A stretch of DNA of 64,000 nucleotides from positions 186,001-250,000 of the forward strand of contig KB899087.1 in assembly GCA_000378025.1 (NCBI GenBank). The letters are read 5' to 3'. A model generated the notes under the pieces. It saw nothing but the letters and a program-made list of their open reading frames with translations. It did no database searches and was not told where the DNA came from. This DNA is from Xanthobacteraceae bacterium 501b. Its GTDB lineage: Bacteria > Pseudomonadota > Alphaproteobacteria > Rhizobiales > Xanthobacteraceae. Within the stretch, counting starts at the first letter, position 1, and every line of letters starts with the position of its first letter. A program made the position numbers and the translations under genes. Shown here piece by piece: positions 55,695-63,885 of the stretch.

Positions 55695-56480
55695 TCAGCC
55701 CCGGTTGAGCACGCTCAGCACCTCGTCATGCAGCCGGCGGTCGCCGGACGCGACGACGCGCCCACTGGTGAGATCCTCGCCGCCTTCCCAATTGGTGACG
55801 ATGCCGCCGGCGCCGGTGACGATCGGCGAGAGCGGCAATATGTCGAAATCGTTCAGATTGGTCTCGATGACGAGATCGACATGGCCGGCCGCCAGCATGC
55901 AATAGGCGTAGCAGTCGCCGCCATAGCGCGGCAGGCGCACGCGCTTTTCCACCTGCTCATAAAGCCCGCGGTTGGCTTCTTCCATCAGCAGCGGGCTGGT
56001 GGTCATCATGACAGCCTCGCCGAGGCTGGCGCAATTGCGGACATTGAGCCGCCGGTCGCCCGCCGGGCCGCGATAGCGCGCCTGCGCGCCGTCGCCGGTG
56101 AAGCGCTCGCGGATGAAGGGCTGGTGCATCATGCCGTAGACCGGCTGGCCGTGCCGGCACAGGCCGATCAGCGTTCCCCAGGCCGGCATGCCGCTGATGA
56201 ACGATTTGGTGCCGTCGATCGGGTCGAGCACCCAGACATAGTCGGCATCCATGCCCTCGTCGGGAAATTCCTCGCCGCGCACGCCATGGCTGGGAAAGGT
56301 GCGGCGGATCAGGGTGCGCATCGCCTGCTCGGCGGCGCGGTCGGCGGCGGTGACGGGATCGAACACCGCGCCGCGGCTCTTGTCCTCGACCCCCAGCGCG
56401 GTGCGGAAGAAGGGGAGAATGGCCTGGCCGGACACGGTGGCGAGCTCGTCGACGAAAATCTCGAAGTCCACCGCACCCAT
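55695..56480 (-). CDS. hisN: Histidinol-phosphatase HisN (inositol monophosphatase family)
   Basis: Dephosphorylates histidinol phosphate in histidine synthesis, with Mg2+. The 261-residue product has the IMPase motifs DPVTAADRAAEQAMR, GEEFPDEG, WVLDPIDGTKSFISGMPAWG (metal-binding Asp) and the C-terminal NDFDILPLSPIVTGAGG. The assignment to HisN rather than inositol monophosphatase rests on close likeness to alphaproteobacterial HisN; other his genes are not here. ATG 56480 chosen; 56504 is an alternative. The first sRNA copy starts 270 bp upstream. Confidence 0.85.
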   Translation of the reverse strand: MGAVDFEIFVDELATVSGQAILPFFRTALGVEDKSRGAVFDPVTAADRAAEQAMRTLIRRTFPSHGVRGEEFPDEGMDADYVWVLDPIDGTKSFISGMPAWGTLIGLCRHGQPVYGMMHQPFIRERFTGDGAQARYRGPAGDRRLNVRNCASLGEAVMMTTSPLLMEEANRGLYEQVEKRVRLPRYGGDCYAYCMLAAGHVDLVIETNLNDFDILPLSPIVTGAGGIVTNWEGGEDLTSGRVVASGDRRLHDEVLSVLNRG

Positions 56481-56749
56481 CGGCCTTGTCCCTGTCGCTT
56501 GCACATGCGGCGCCTGTCGCCCGCCGCCTCAGTCCTATCGACAGGCGGCGGGCACGGCAATCGCCCGCGCACGAGGCGGTGCCGTCGCGGCACCCCGCGT
56601 GGCACCGGCGTGGCCTGCACGGCGTGAGGGGCGTCCCTCAGAAATGCCCCGCGCTTAGCGCATGGCTGCCATTCCGGCACGGTCAAGAAATGGGCAATTC
56701 AGCCGTTGCACCCGAGAAGTGAACCTGCCATATTATTGCAGCGCGGTAG

Positions 56750-56839
56750 AGCGATTGGCGTCGCCTTACCGCCGCCCTCCTTGGGCGTTTCCTCCCTAGA
56801 CTTGGGCCGCTCCGGCAACGTGAGCGGCCCCTTTCTTTT
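56750..56839 (+). ncRNA. mmgR/suhB-family small RNA, copy 1
   Basis: About 90 nt. Hairpin 1 is GCGA-TTGGCG-TCGC; hairpin 2 is GCCC-TCCTT-GGGC; then a single-stranded TTTCCTCCCT core (56788-56797); then terminator GGGCCGCT/AGCGGCCC with CTTTCTTTT. This matches the alpha-r8 (mmgR, Rfam suhB) layout, whose conserved core is UUUCCUCCCU. The copy is 270 bp upstream of hisN, divergently placed. Five-prime end is approximate; TATTAT at 56731-56736 could be a -10 element. Confidence 0.78.
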
Positions 56840-57089
56840 CTACAAACCACTGAAATCACAGCATTATTCGCGCGGGCGCTTTTGTGGCGTCCGGCCGCGC
56901 GGCCGTGCGCCACGCCGGAGCGCGTCCGTCTCCCACGCTGCGCGCGGGCCTCGTGCCGATTTTGGCGTCAAGCGCGCTGCACGTTCGATTGTCATCATTT
57001 GAACGCCTGCGACCAATTGCCAGTTTCGTTTCTTTCGGTTGGCGGTTGTCATCCCAGCGTCGCGAGGTTATTGATATTGCGTTGCGGCG

Positions 57090-57183
57090 GCGTGATTGGC
57101 GTCACGCTGCCGCCGCCCTTCTTGGGCGTTTCCTCCCTAGACTTGGGCCGCTTGCGCGCTGCGTAAGCGGCCTCTTTCTTTTT
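57090..57183 (+). ncRNA. mmgR/suhB-family small RNA, copy 2
   Basis: Hairpin 1 is GCGTGA-TTGGCG-TCACGC, where both arms changed together relative to copies 1 and 3. Hairpin 2 is GCCC-TTCTT-GGGC, the core TTTCCTCCCT is at 57129-57138, and the terminator stem GGCCGCTT/AAGCGGCC ends in CTCTTTCTTTTT. Compensatory changes support selection on RNA folding. Five-prime end is approximate. Confidence 0.8.
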
Positions 57184-58063
57184 GGGCCCCGGCCCCGGCG
57201 CCGTCGCGCGGCGCGCCCTCCCGCTTCCCATGCGCGGTGAGAGGAGAGGCCCGTTCCCGCCCGTGCCTTCCCCAGTTCTTCCGCTGCCCTCATGCGTGGC
57301 GTGACCCGGCACCCCGTAGCCGCGCACTTCCAACGACCGAGCCGCCCGACGTTCCGCCTCGCGCGCGCCGTCTGGGTCCCCGGGTCAGGCCGGGATGAGG
57401 GTGGATCTTGCGGAGGCAGGCGATCGACGGGCAAGGCCAATGGGGCTATCGCGGGTCGAGGCCGGGGGAGGGCAGGGCCGGGGCCCGTTGTTGTTCCAGC
57501 GAAGCCCGCGCGGGGTGAGGCGCGACCCTCGTCGGGGCGGGGCGCTGCCCGAAGGCAGAGGTGAGAGGGGAAACCGTGTCCCGCCTACGCTTCCTCAGCT
57601 CGCCTGCCGCCTCATGCCCGGGCTTGACCCGGGCAACCAGAAGGAATCCGCGTCTCAGAGACAGGGTCGCCCCGCCATCCCGCCCGAGATTCCGCCGCGC
57701 TCGCCCGTCTGGGTCCCCGGGTCAAGCCCGGGGATGAGGGGTGCTGGGTGGAACTTGCGGAGTGAGGCGATCGAGGGGCAGGGCAAATGGGGTTGTCGCC
57801 AATCAAGCCCGGCCATTACGGGTGGGACGCATCCCTAAACCGCCGACGGGCCCCCAAAACGGAAACGGGCGCTGGCGCGCCGCGACCCCCCGGTCAGCCC
57901 GCCAACGCCCGCCAGGGCGACCCGCGCTCCTGAAAAAGTACGTCCGTACCGTCATATGCGGCAATAATGCCACACAGAGCCCGTTGCCGTATTTGGTATG
58001 CCAGAAACTGCCGCTGGGTGCCTTGATTATTCCGCAATGCACCTACATCTTGCACTCGTACCC
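57184..58063. other. Gene-free spacer with imperfect direct duplication
   Basis: About 880 bp with no convincing protein. Two segments, 57357-57457 and 57699-57797, are imperfect copies of each other (both include TCTGGGTCCCCGGGTCA, a GGGATGAG, CTTGCGGAG and GGCGATCGA). GC-rich palindromes such as GCCCGGGCTTGACCCGGGC also occur. Short frames here are Arg/Gly-rich and unlike known proteins. Confidence 0.7.
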
Positions 58064-58155
58064 AGCGATTGGCGTCGCTGCGTACAGCCCTCCTTGGGCG
58101 TTTCCTCCCTAGACTTGGGCCGCTTGCGCGCTGCGTAAGCGGCCTCTTTCTTTTG
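58064..58155 (+). ncRNA. mmgR/suhB-family small RNA, copy 3
   Basis: Hairpin 1 is AGCGA-TTGGCG-TCGCT; hairpin 2 is GCCC-TCCTT-GGGC; core TTTCCTCCCT at 58101-58110; terminator stem identical to copy 2 with CTCTTTCTTTT. From the core to the end it is identical to copy 2, whereas hairpins 1 and 2 resemble copy 1. Five-prime end is approximate. Confidence 0.8.
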
Positions 58156-58434
58156 CGCCGGACGAAGACGCCTGCCGTGGCTTTGCCATCTTGCCGGTCG
58201 TCCCGTTGCGGTTCCGTGGGCTCTGAGAGAGCCCGCCAGCCTTTTTCGACTGAAAATTCCCTCCGCCTTTCAGGCAGCTTTGACCGATCCATCGGTAGTG
58301 GAATTTCGCTCCGGAACCGAGCGTGCAGAATTGGTATAGCTCGCATGTTTAAAATGCAAGGCTCTTGCTGAGGTTTTTTACATCACCCCATCAAAAATTT
58401 GCGCACCCCACCTTAAGTCGCTGAAAAGCGTCGA
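58156..58434. other. Spacer with a tRNA-Leu-like fragment
   Basis: About 280 bp with no gene. Bases 58324-58360 resemble a tRNA-Leu(UAA) D-arm and anticodon arm (GAATTGGTATAGC, then GCATGTTTAAAATGC), but no T arm or acceptor follows, so it is not a functional tRNA. The sequence is more AT-rich than its neighbours. Confidence 0.45.
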
Positions 58435-59313
58435 CTATTCGGCGGCAGCGCGCAGCGGGGCGAGCTCCAGATGCGACACCTCGGCCAGCGCCAGCGCCAC
58501 TTCCAGTAGGTCGTTCTGAACGATTTCGAAATTTTCCGAGGGTTGATATGTCGCTTCGCGCATGTAGAGGGCGCGGTTGATTTCGATCTGCACGGCGTGC
58601 ATCCCCGAGGCCGGGTTGCCGTAATGCTCGGTGATGAAGCCGCCGGCATAGGGCTTGTTGCGCACCACGCAATAGCCGCGCCGGCGCAGCTCGGCCTCGA
58701 TCGTATCGGGGATGATCCCGGCGCAGCTCGTGCCGTAACGGTCGCCCAGCACGATGTCGATTCGCGCGTCGCGCTGGCAGCCGGACGGCATCGAGTGGCA
58801 GTCCACCAGTACCGCCACGCCGAAGCTGCGCTGCATCTGCACCATCAACTGGCGCAGCGAGCGATGATAGGGCTTGTAGAGCGATTCGATGCGCGCAATA
58901 GCCTCGTCCACCGGAATGCGGCGGCCATAGATCTCCTGCGCCTCGCCGACGATGCGGGCGATGGTGCCGAGCCCGCCGGCCACCCGCATCGAGCGCGTAT
59001 TGGCATAGGCGGGGAGGCGCCCGTCGAACATGCGCGGGTCGAGCTCATAGGGCTCGCGATTCACGTCGAGATAGCAGCGCGGAAAATGCGCGCGCATGAA
59101 TCCCATGCCGAAGCGCGTCACCTGCGCGAAAAGCTCGTCGACGAAACTGTCCTCGGAGCGGCGCAGCACCGGCAGTTCGAGCCGGGACTGGCTGACGAAG
59201 TCGCGGGGATAGACCACGCCGCTATGGGGCGAATTGAACAGGAACGGGGCGCGTAGCGAGGCCGGCTGGACGATCTCGAAGGCGGGGTCGATCTCGTCGG
59301 CGATGACGGCCAT
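58435..59313 (-). CDS. N-formylglutamate amidohydrolase
   Basis: Zinc amidohydrolase of the FGase family (PF05013), which can complete histidine degradation via N-formylglutamate or cleave related N-formyl amino acids. The 292-residue product has FNSPHSGVVYPRDFV, HFPRCYLDVNREPYELDPRM, the metal/catalytic segment VLVDCHSMPSG and HAVQIEINRALYM. No hut genes lie nearby, so a role in histidine breakdown is not shown by context. ATG 59313 is favoured over 59316 on spacing. The cpdR gene is divergent upstream. Confidence 0.92.
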   Translation of the reverse strand: MAVIADEIDPAFEIVQPASLRAPFLFNSPHSGVVYPRDFVSQSRLELPVLRRSEDSFVDELFAQVTRFGMGFMRAHFPRCYLDVNREPYELDPRMFDGRLPAYANTRSMRVAGGLGTIARIVGEAQEIYGRRIPVDEAIARIESLYKPYHRSLRQLMVQMQRSFGVAVLVDCHSMPSGCQRDARIDIVLGDRYGTSCAGIIPDTIEAELRRRGYCVVRNKPYAGGFITEHYGNPASGMHAVQIEINRALYMREATYQPSENFEIVQNDLLEVALALAEVSHLELAPLRAAAE

Positions 59314-59581
59314 CATTCCTCAATCCGCTTCCAGCCCCGCCGCGCGCGGGGCTTCATCGTGTCTAACATGACGCTCCGCAAGGCGGAATGCGGCGGCGGC
59401 CCGCGCGCGCCGGTTTTTGCGAACACGTCCGCGAGAGGGTGCCCGTGCGGGAAGCCGGTTCATGTTCACGATGTGCTAAGGGGCGCTGGAGTACCCAAGG
59501 AGAACGTACATGCGGCGGGCATGCGCGCGTCGGCCCGTCCGGCGCCGTCCTCGCCGCCTCAAGACAATCAGGATGCCCGGG

Positions 59582-59941
59582 ATGCTCAAGATCCTGCTCG
59601 CCGAAGACGACAATGACATGCGCCGCTTTCTGGTGAAGGCGCTGCAGAATGCGGGCTACGAGGTGGTGGACTTCGACAATGGCCGCTCCGCCTATGACCG
59701 GCTGCGCGAAGAGCCGTTCGAGCTGCTGCTCACCGACATCGTGATGCCGGAAATGGACGGCATCGAACTCGCCCGCCGCGCCACCGATCTCGACCCCGAT
59801 ATCAAGGTGATGTTCATCACCGGATTCGCCGCGGTGGCGCTCAATGCCGGCAGCCAGGCGCCGAAGGATGCGAAGGTGCTTTCCAAGCCCTTCCATCTGC
59901 GCGATCTGGTCAATGAGGTCGGCAAGATGCTGGCGGCGTGA
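59582..59941 (+). CDS. cpdR: Response regulator CpdR
   Basis: Single-domain receiver protein that recruits ClpXP substrates in the cell cycle. The 119-residue product has MLKILLAEDDNDMRRFLVKA, the phosphoacceptor Asp in LLLTDIVMPEMDG, and the conserved Lys in KVLSKPF. Residues match alphaproteobacterial CpdR almost throughout, including FITGFAAVALN. It lacks an output domain. ATG 59582 gives the standard start; ATG 59573 is also in frame. Neighbours (FGase, tRNA-Val) are the usual rhizobial setting. Confidence 0.95.
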   Translation: MLKILLAEDDNDMRRFLVKALQNAGYEVVDFDNGRSAYDRLREEPFELLLTDIVMPEMDGIELARRATDLDPDIKVMFITGFAAVALNAGSQAPKDAKVLSKPFHLRDLVNEVGKMLAA

Positions 59942-60052
59942 CGGCGGCCGGCTAACATGGAAAGGCGGCGTCATCCACAGCCGCCATTCCCCGCTTGCAC
60001 GGGCGCGGGCTTCTGGTTATAGGGGAGCCCCGCTCGCAAGAGACCACGGAAT

Positions 60053-60127
60053 GGGCGCGTAGCTCAGCGGGAGAGCACCTCGTTGACATCGAGGGGGTCA
60101 CAGGTTCAATCCCTGTCGCGCCCACCA
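60053..60127 (+). tRNA. tRNA-Val(GAC)
   Basis: Acceptor GGGCGCG/CGCGCCC, D arm TAGCTCAGCGGGAGAGC, anticodon arm CTCGTTGACATCGAG with anticodon GAC, T arm CAGGTTCAATCCCTG and an encoded CCA (60125-60127). All arms pair perfectly. It reads GUC and GUU valine codons. Confidence 0.98.
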
Positions 60128-60599
60128 TTCCGTTCCCGGGCTGTCTTCCCCTTTATAATCCGCGCCGTGGCCCCGGGCCCGCGGCGGCTTGAGGCCGCCT
60201 CGCGCGAGGTTCCTTCCGTCAGCCGGTCCCTCTCCGCGCCCTCGTGCCGTCAGCCCCGCGGGCTTTCAACGTCGCTGGCGGTGCCGAGCCGGCCTGCGCG
60301 CAAAAATTGCCTCCATTTTGGAACAGCTTTCGCCGCCGCGCCGGCGCGCGTCACCTTGCAGTCATTCCAGAACGGGTAGTATCACCGAACCGTTACGCTT
60401 GACGGAGGGGGCTGTCGGCGGTCGCTGCCCGGTGCGGGCGCCTTGAAGGGCGCCGGTCCGCAGCGCGCCGGGTCAGCGCACAAGACATCGCTGCATCAAG
60501 GGTCGCGCATCCGGTGGAAGACCCCGAGCCGGGATGAGAACCGCCTCGCGTAAGGTAATATGAAACCATGGCCCCGGAGATCGGGGCGGAGGAGCACTC
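60128..60599. other. Intergenic region between tRNA-Val and the delta-60 gene
   Basis: About 470 bp without a convincing gene. A TATAAT at 60154-60159 is present but lacks a clear -35 box at the right distance. Presumably it holds the promoter for the repeat protein at 60600. Confidence 0.5.
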
Positions 60600-62060
60600 A
60601 TGAGCTACCTGAATTGGGCCAGCGCGCGCAGCGGATGCGCGGCTCTGGCCATCGCCGTCGCCCTGGCCTGCGGCCCGGCGAGCCTCCATGGCGCGTTTGC
60701 GGCCGATGCCACCGGCCCCGGCTCGCTGGACAAGACCTTCGGCGCCGGCACGTCGGATGGCACGCCGGATGGCGTCGCCAGCACCTCGCTCAGCGATGGT
60801 GACGACATCGCGAACGGCATTGCCACCACGGCGGACGGCAAGGTCGTCATCGTCGGCAACCGCAACAATGGCAAGAGCAACGACATTGTCGTGCTGCGCT
60901 ATGCCAAGGACGGCACGCTCGATGCCGGCTTCGGCAAGGCCAATGACGGCACGCCGGACGGCGTGGTCAACATCTCGCTCGGCGAGGGCAATGATTTCGC
61001 CACCGACGTCGCGGTGCAGGCCGACGGCAAGATCATCGTGGCCGGCTATCACGAGGAAGGCACCAGCACCAATATCGCCGTGCTGCGTCTCAACACCGAC
61101 GGCACGCTCGACGCCAGCTTCGGCAAGGGCAATGACGGCACGCCGGATGGCGTGGTCAACATCTCGCTCGGCGACGGCAACGACATCGCCGATGCCGTGG
61201 CGCTGACCGCCGACGGCAAGATCGTCATCGCCGGCACCACCACCGCCAAGGATGGCAGCACCAACATCGTCATCGGCCGCCTCAATGCCGACGGCACCGC
61301 CGACGCCACGTTCGGCGTCGACGGCAGCGACGGCACGCCTGACGGTTTCACCGCCGTCTCGCTGGGCGATGGCAATGATGTCGCCGAAGACATCGCGGTC
61401 GCCAAGGACGGCACGGTCGTCGTCGCCGGCACCCATGGGCCGAAGGGCAATTCCAACATCGCCGTGCTGCGCTTCACCGCCAATGGCACGCTGGACCCGA
61501 GCTTCGGCAAATCCGCTGACGGCACGCCGGATGGCGTCGCCAGCTTCTCGCTGGGCGAAGGCTCGGACGAGGCGACCGCGCTGGCGCTGACCGCCGATGG
61601 CAAGATCGTCGTCGCCGGCGATTCCATCGCCAAGGACGGCAGCGCCAATGTCGTCATCGCCCGGCTGAACGCCGACGGCTCGCTCGACGAGGCCTTCGGC
61701 GTCGCCGACGATGGCACGCCGAACGGCTTTGTCGCCACCTCGCTCGGCGCCGGCAACGACTATGCGACCGACGTGGTGATGGACAAGAACGGCAACATCG
61801 TCGTCGCCGGCTACCACCAGGAAGGCAACAGCACCAACATCGCGGTGCTGCGCTACACCCCCAAGGGCGAACTGGACGAGGCCTTCGGCACCGCCAATGA
61901 CGGCACCCCGAACGGCATCGTCAATCTCTCGCTCGGCGAGGGCGACGACACCGCCAGCGGCGTGGCGATGCAGGGCGACACGATGATCGTCGTCGGCGGC
62001 GTCACCACCGCCAAGGATGGCAGCAAGAACATCGCCGTCATCCGCCTGCTCGGCCAGTAA
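60600..62060 (+). CDS. Secreted protein made of seven delta-60 repeats
   Basis: A 486-residue protein with a signal peptide (CAALAIAVALACGPASLHGAFA, cleaved before DATGPG). The whole mature chain is seven tandem delta-60 repeats (PF17164/DUF5122) of about 63 residues, each with DGTPDG or DGTPNG, SLG-G-D-A, DGK--VAG, N(I/V)-V-R and LD--FG. No other domain follows. Seven units would suit a closed beta-propeller. Function unknown; the repeats often bind calcium or sugars in other proteins. GGAGGAG precedes ATG 60600. Confidence 0.9.
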   Translation: MSYLNWASARSGCAALAIAVALACGPASLHGAFAADATGPGSLDKTFGAGTSDGTPDGVASTSLSDGDDIANGIATTADGKVVIVGNRNNGKSNDIVVLRYAKDGTLDAGFGKANDGTPDGVVNISLGEGNDFATDVAVQADGKIIVAGYHEEGTSTNIAVLRLNTDGTLDASFGKGNDGTPDGVVNISLGDGNDIADAVALTADGKIVIAGTTTAKDGSTNIVIGRLNADGTADATFGVDGSDGTPDGFTAVSLGDGNDVAEDIAVAKDGTVVVAGTHGPKGNSNIAVLRFTANGTLDPSFGKSADGTPDGVASFSLGEGSDEATALALTADGKIVVAGDSIAKDGSANVVIARLNADGSLDEAFGVADDGTPNGFVATSLGAGNDYATDVVMDKNGNIVVAGYHQEGNSTNIAVLRYTPKGELDEAFGTANDGTPNGIVNLSLGEGDDTASGVAMQGDTMIVVGGVTTAKDGSKNIAVIRLLGQ

Positions 62061-62080
62061 GCCGCCGCGCACCCAGCCTA

Positions 62081-62121
62081 AAGAGCGCCCCGCCCTTCGC
62101 AGGAAGGTGCGGGGCGCTTTC
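62081..62121 (+). terminator. Intrinsic terminator after the delta-60 gene
   Basis: Stem AGCGCCCCGC/GCGGGGCGCT with a 15-nt loop and TT tail, 23 bp after the stop codon. Confidence 0.8.
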
Positions 62122-62215
62122 ATTCCGGCGGGCGCCGTTTCCCGCGCCCGGCGCTCAGTGGGGGTCAGAGCACTTTCTTATCGATCGGGTGATTCCACCT
62201 GATCGGAAAGGGCTC

Positions 62216-62467
62216 TCAGTCCTCCAGAAGCCCATTGGCCTCGCACCACCAGCGAAAGGCGTTGGCCGCCTCAATCCGGTCCTCGGCCAGATGGGCGCCC
62301 TGCAGCCGGCGGATCATGCCCTCATAGTCGCCCTCCGGGCGCGGATGGGTCTCGGCGAACACCAGCGCCTCGTCCAGCGTGCCGATAAGCGCGCGACCCT
62401 CAGCGCCTTTGAGGCGCAGCGGCGGGGCAAAGGCGACCGGGGCGGACAGGGGAGGGGGCGGGACCAT
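62216..62467 (-). CDS. DUF982-like small protein
   Basis: An 83-residue protein that fits DUF982 in size and layout (N-terminal V-A-F strand, LDEALVFAETHP helix, then a helical C-terminus with RRLQGAHLAEDRIEAANAF). DUF982 genes are mostly rhizobial and of unknown function. ATG 62467 chosen; the upstream in-frame start at 62539 would add a low-complexity stretch. Weak ribosome-binding site. Confidence 0.65.
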   Translation of the reverse strand: MVPPPPLSAPVAFAPPLRLKGAEGRALIGTLDEALVFAETHPRPEGDYEGMIRRLQGAHLAEDRIEAANAFRWWCEANGLLED

Positions 62468-62667
62468 GGTTTTACTCGCTCTGGCGGCAGAAAAAGGGGC
62501 AAATCGCGAGAAAACGGCCCGCGTCCCGAAAGGTTCCACGCCTGCGCACTGGAGGCAATCAGCGCGTCGGCCGCTCCCGCCTTTAATGACCTGAACAAAT
62601 GCCTTCTGAACTATTTGCCGCCCTGCGGGTTATCCCGCCAGCAAATCGTTTTTTTCGGGAGGTCAAC

Positions 62668-62946
62668 ATGACGAAGACACGAGTGACAAGTTCGGTCGGC
62701 GTTGCGGCGCTGGTCGCGGCTGGCCTTGTTTTCGCCGCCGCTCCGGCCAGCGCCACCTCGGCCGGCCCGCGCGATACGCCGCGCTTCGGCGATACGGTGG
62801 ACCGCAAGCAGGTGCGCGATCATGACCGCGTCCGCAAGCAGCAGGTGCGCCAGACGCAGGGCCAATCGAAGGAGCGCGCTTTCTTCGGCCCGCTCTATGA
62901 GGGCCGCGATTCGCCCTGGCAGCGCATGAAGCGCGCCTTCGACTGA
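62668..62946 (+). CDS. Small secreted basic protein
   Basis: A 92-residue protein with a signal peptide (VAALVAAGLVFAAAPASATS) and a strongly charged mature part (DRKQVRDHDRVRKQQVRQ). Not recognised. GGGAGGTC lies just before ATG 62668. The protein upstream in frame would begin at 62599 without a good site. It is followed by a terminator shared with the convergent phosphatase gene. Confidence 0.7.
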   Translation: MTKTRVTSSVGVAALVAAGLVFAAAPASATSAGPRDTPRFGDTVDRKQVRDHDRVRKQQVRQTQGQSKERAFFGPLYEGRDSPWQRMKRAFD

Positions 62947-63000
62947 CCATCGAAGCGTACTGACGATCGTGACGTGCCGATCCCCTTAATGACCTGACTT

Positions 63001-63028
63001 AAAGCGCCCTTCCCGGGCGCTTTTTTTT
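63001..63028 (+). terminator. Intrinsic terminator
   Basis: Stem AAGCGCCC/GGGCGCTT followed by eight T residues; it ends the small secreted protein gene and overlaps the stop of the convergent phosphatase gene. Confidence 0.92.
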
Positions 63029-63752
63029 AGCTGCAGCCGCTGTCGGCGGGCCGGGGCTCCGGCGCGCCCCAGTCGTTTGACGGCAGATTTGCGTAGGGCT
63101 CGGCGAAATATTGCCGCACGACCTCAAACCGGCTCGGCACAATGTCCTGCGGCCGGTCATAGGTGAGGATCCAGAAGACATTATAGTTGCTGTCCGGCCA
63201 TGTCGTGGGCACGCCGCCTTGCACGCCCTTGATCTGGTCGAGATGCAGCAGCTGGCGCAGCGTCACGTGTTCGCCGGGGAATTCGGCCTCCAGCGCTGCG
63301 CTGGCGATGTGGAAATGCTCCCACACCATCACCACCGTCTTGCCGTGCCAGCGCGGATTGTCGAGCAGATCGCGCGTCACGTCGCGGTTCACCACGTTCA
63401 GCTTGGCGTTGAAATAGCGGTTGTTGCGGATCGGGATGTAGCCGATCGGCGGCACGATGAGTTTCATGTTCCAGGCGCGGGCGATCGGGCGCGCCGTTTC
63501 CACCGTGTGCAGCGTCATCGCGAGAATGGCGGCCGGCGGGTCGTTCCGGATCAGGCTCATCGGGCTGGTGGGGCTGAGATATTGCGCCGCCAGTGCCTGG
63601 GCCCGCTCCTTGCCGCGGCTGCACAGGGTGAGCGCCGTGTGCTTCTCGCCATGGCGCACGATCACGATCCGGTGCGGCGCGGCCTGCGCTAGGCTGGTGC
63701 CGAGCACGGCCAGCACGGTGATCGAAGCAAAAAGCCGCAGCCGCCACGTCAT
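63027..63752 (-). CDS. Secreted histidine phosphatase-family protein
   Basis: A 241-residue protein with a signal peptide (LRLFASITVLAVLGTSLAQA) and a phosphoglycerate-mutase-like fold. The RHG motif is IVIVRHGEKHTAL and a second His lies near VWEHFHIAS. The substrate is unknown; periplasmic members include phytases and acid phosphatases. ATG 63752 follows AGGGGG; an upstream in-frame ATG at 63845 would give an Arg-rich extension. Confidence 0.85.
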   Translation of the reverse strand: MTWRLRLFASITVLAVLGTSLAQAAPHRIVIVRHGEKHTALTLCSRGKERAQALAAQYLSPTSPMSLIRNDPPAAILAMTLHTVETARPIARAWNMKLIVPPIGYIPIRNNRYFNAKLNVVNRDVTRDLLDNPRWHGKTVVMVWEHFHIASAALEAEFPGEHVTLRQLLHLDQIKGVQGGVPTTWPDSNYNVFWILTYDRPQDIVPSRFEVVRQYFAEPYANLPSNDWGAPEPRPADSGCS

Positions 63753-63885
63753 CTTTTCCCCCTCTCGCGCGTTGCCCGGCAGAGAATGCCGAGCTTCTCG
63801 CCCATGCCAATCGCGTCGGCGGCAGTTGATAGCGCGCCGTCGCACACGATATCACTGCCACCTTGTATTACCCGCCGGAGTGAAC

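Noticed and set aside
56882-58112. Several short frames in the small RNA region (for example 56884-57240, 57395-57838)
   Set aside because: They cross the small RNA copies and terminators, are Arg/Gly/Pro-rich and lack ribosome-binding sites.
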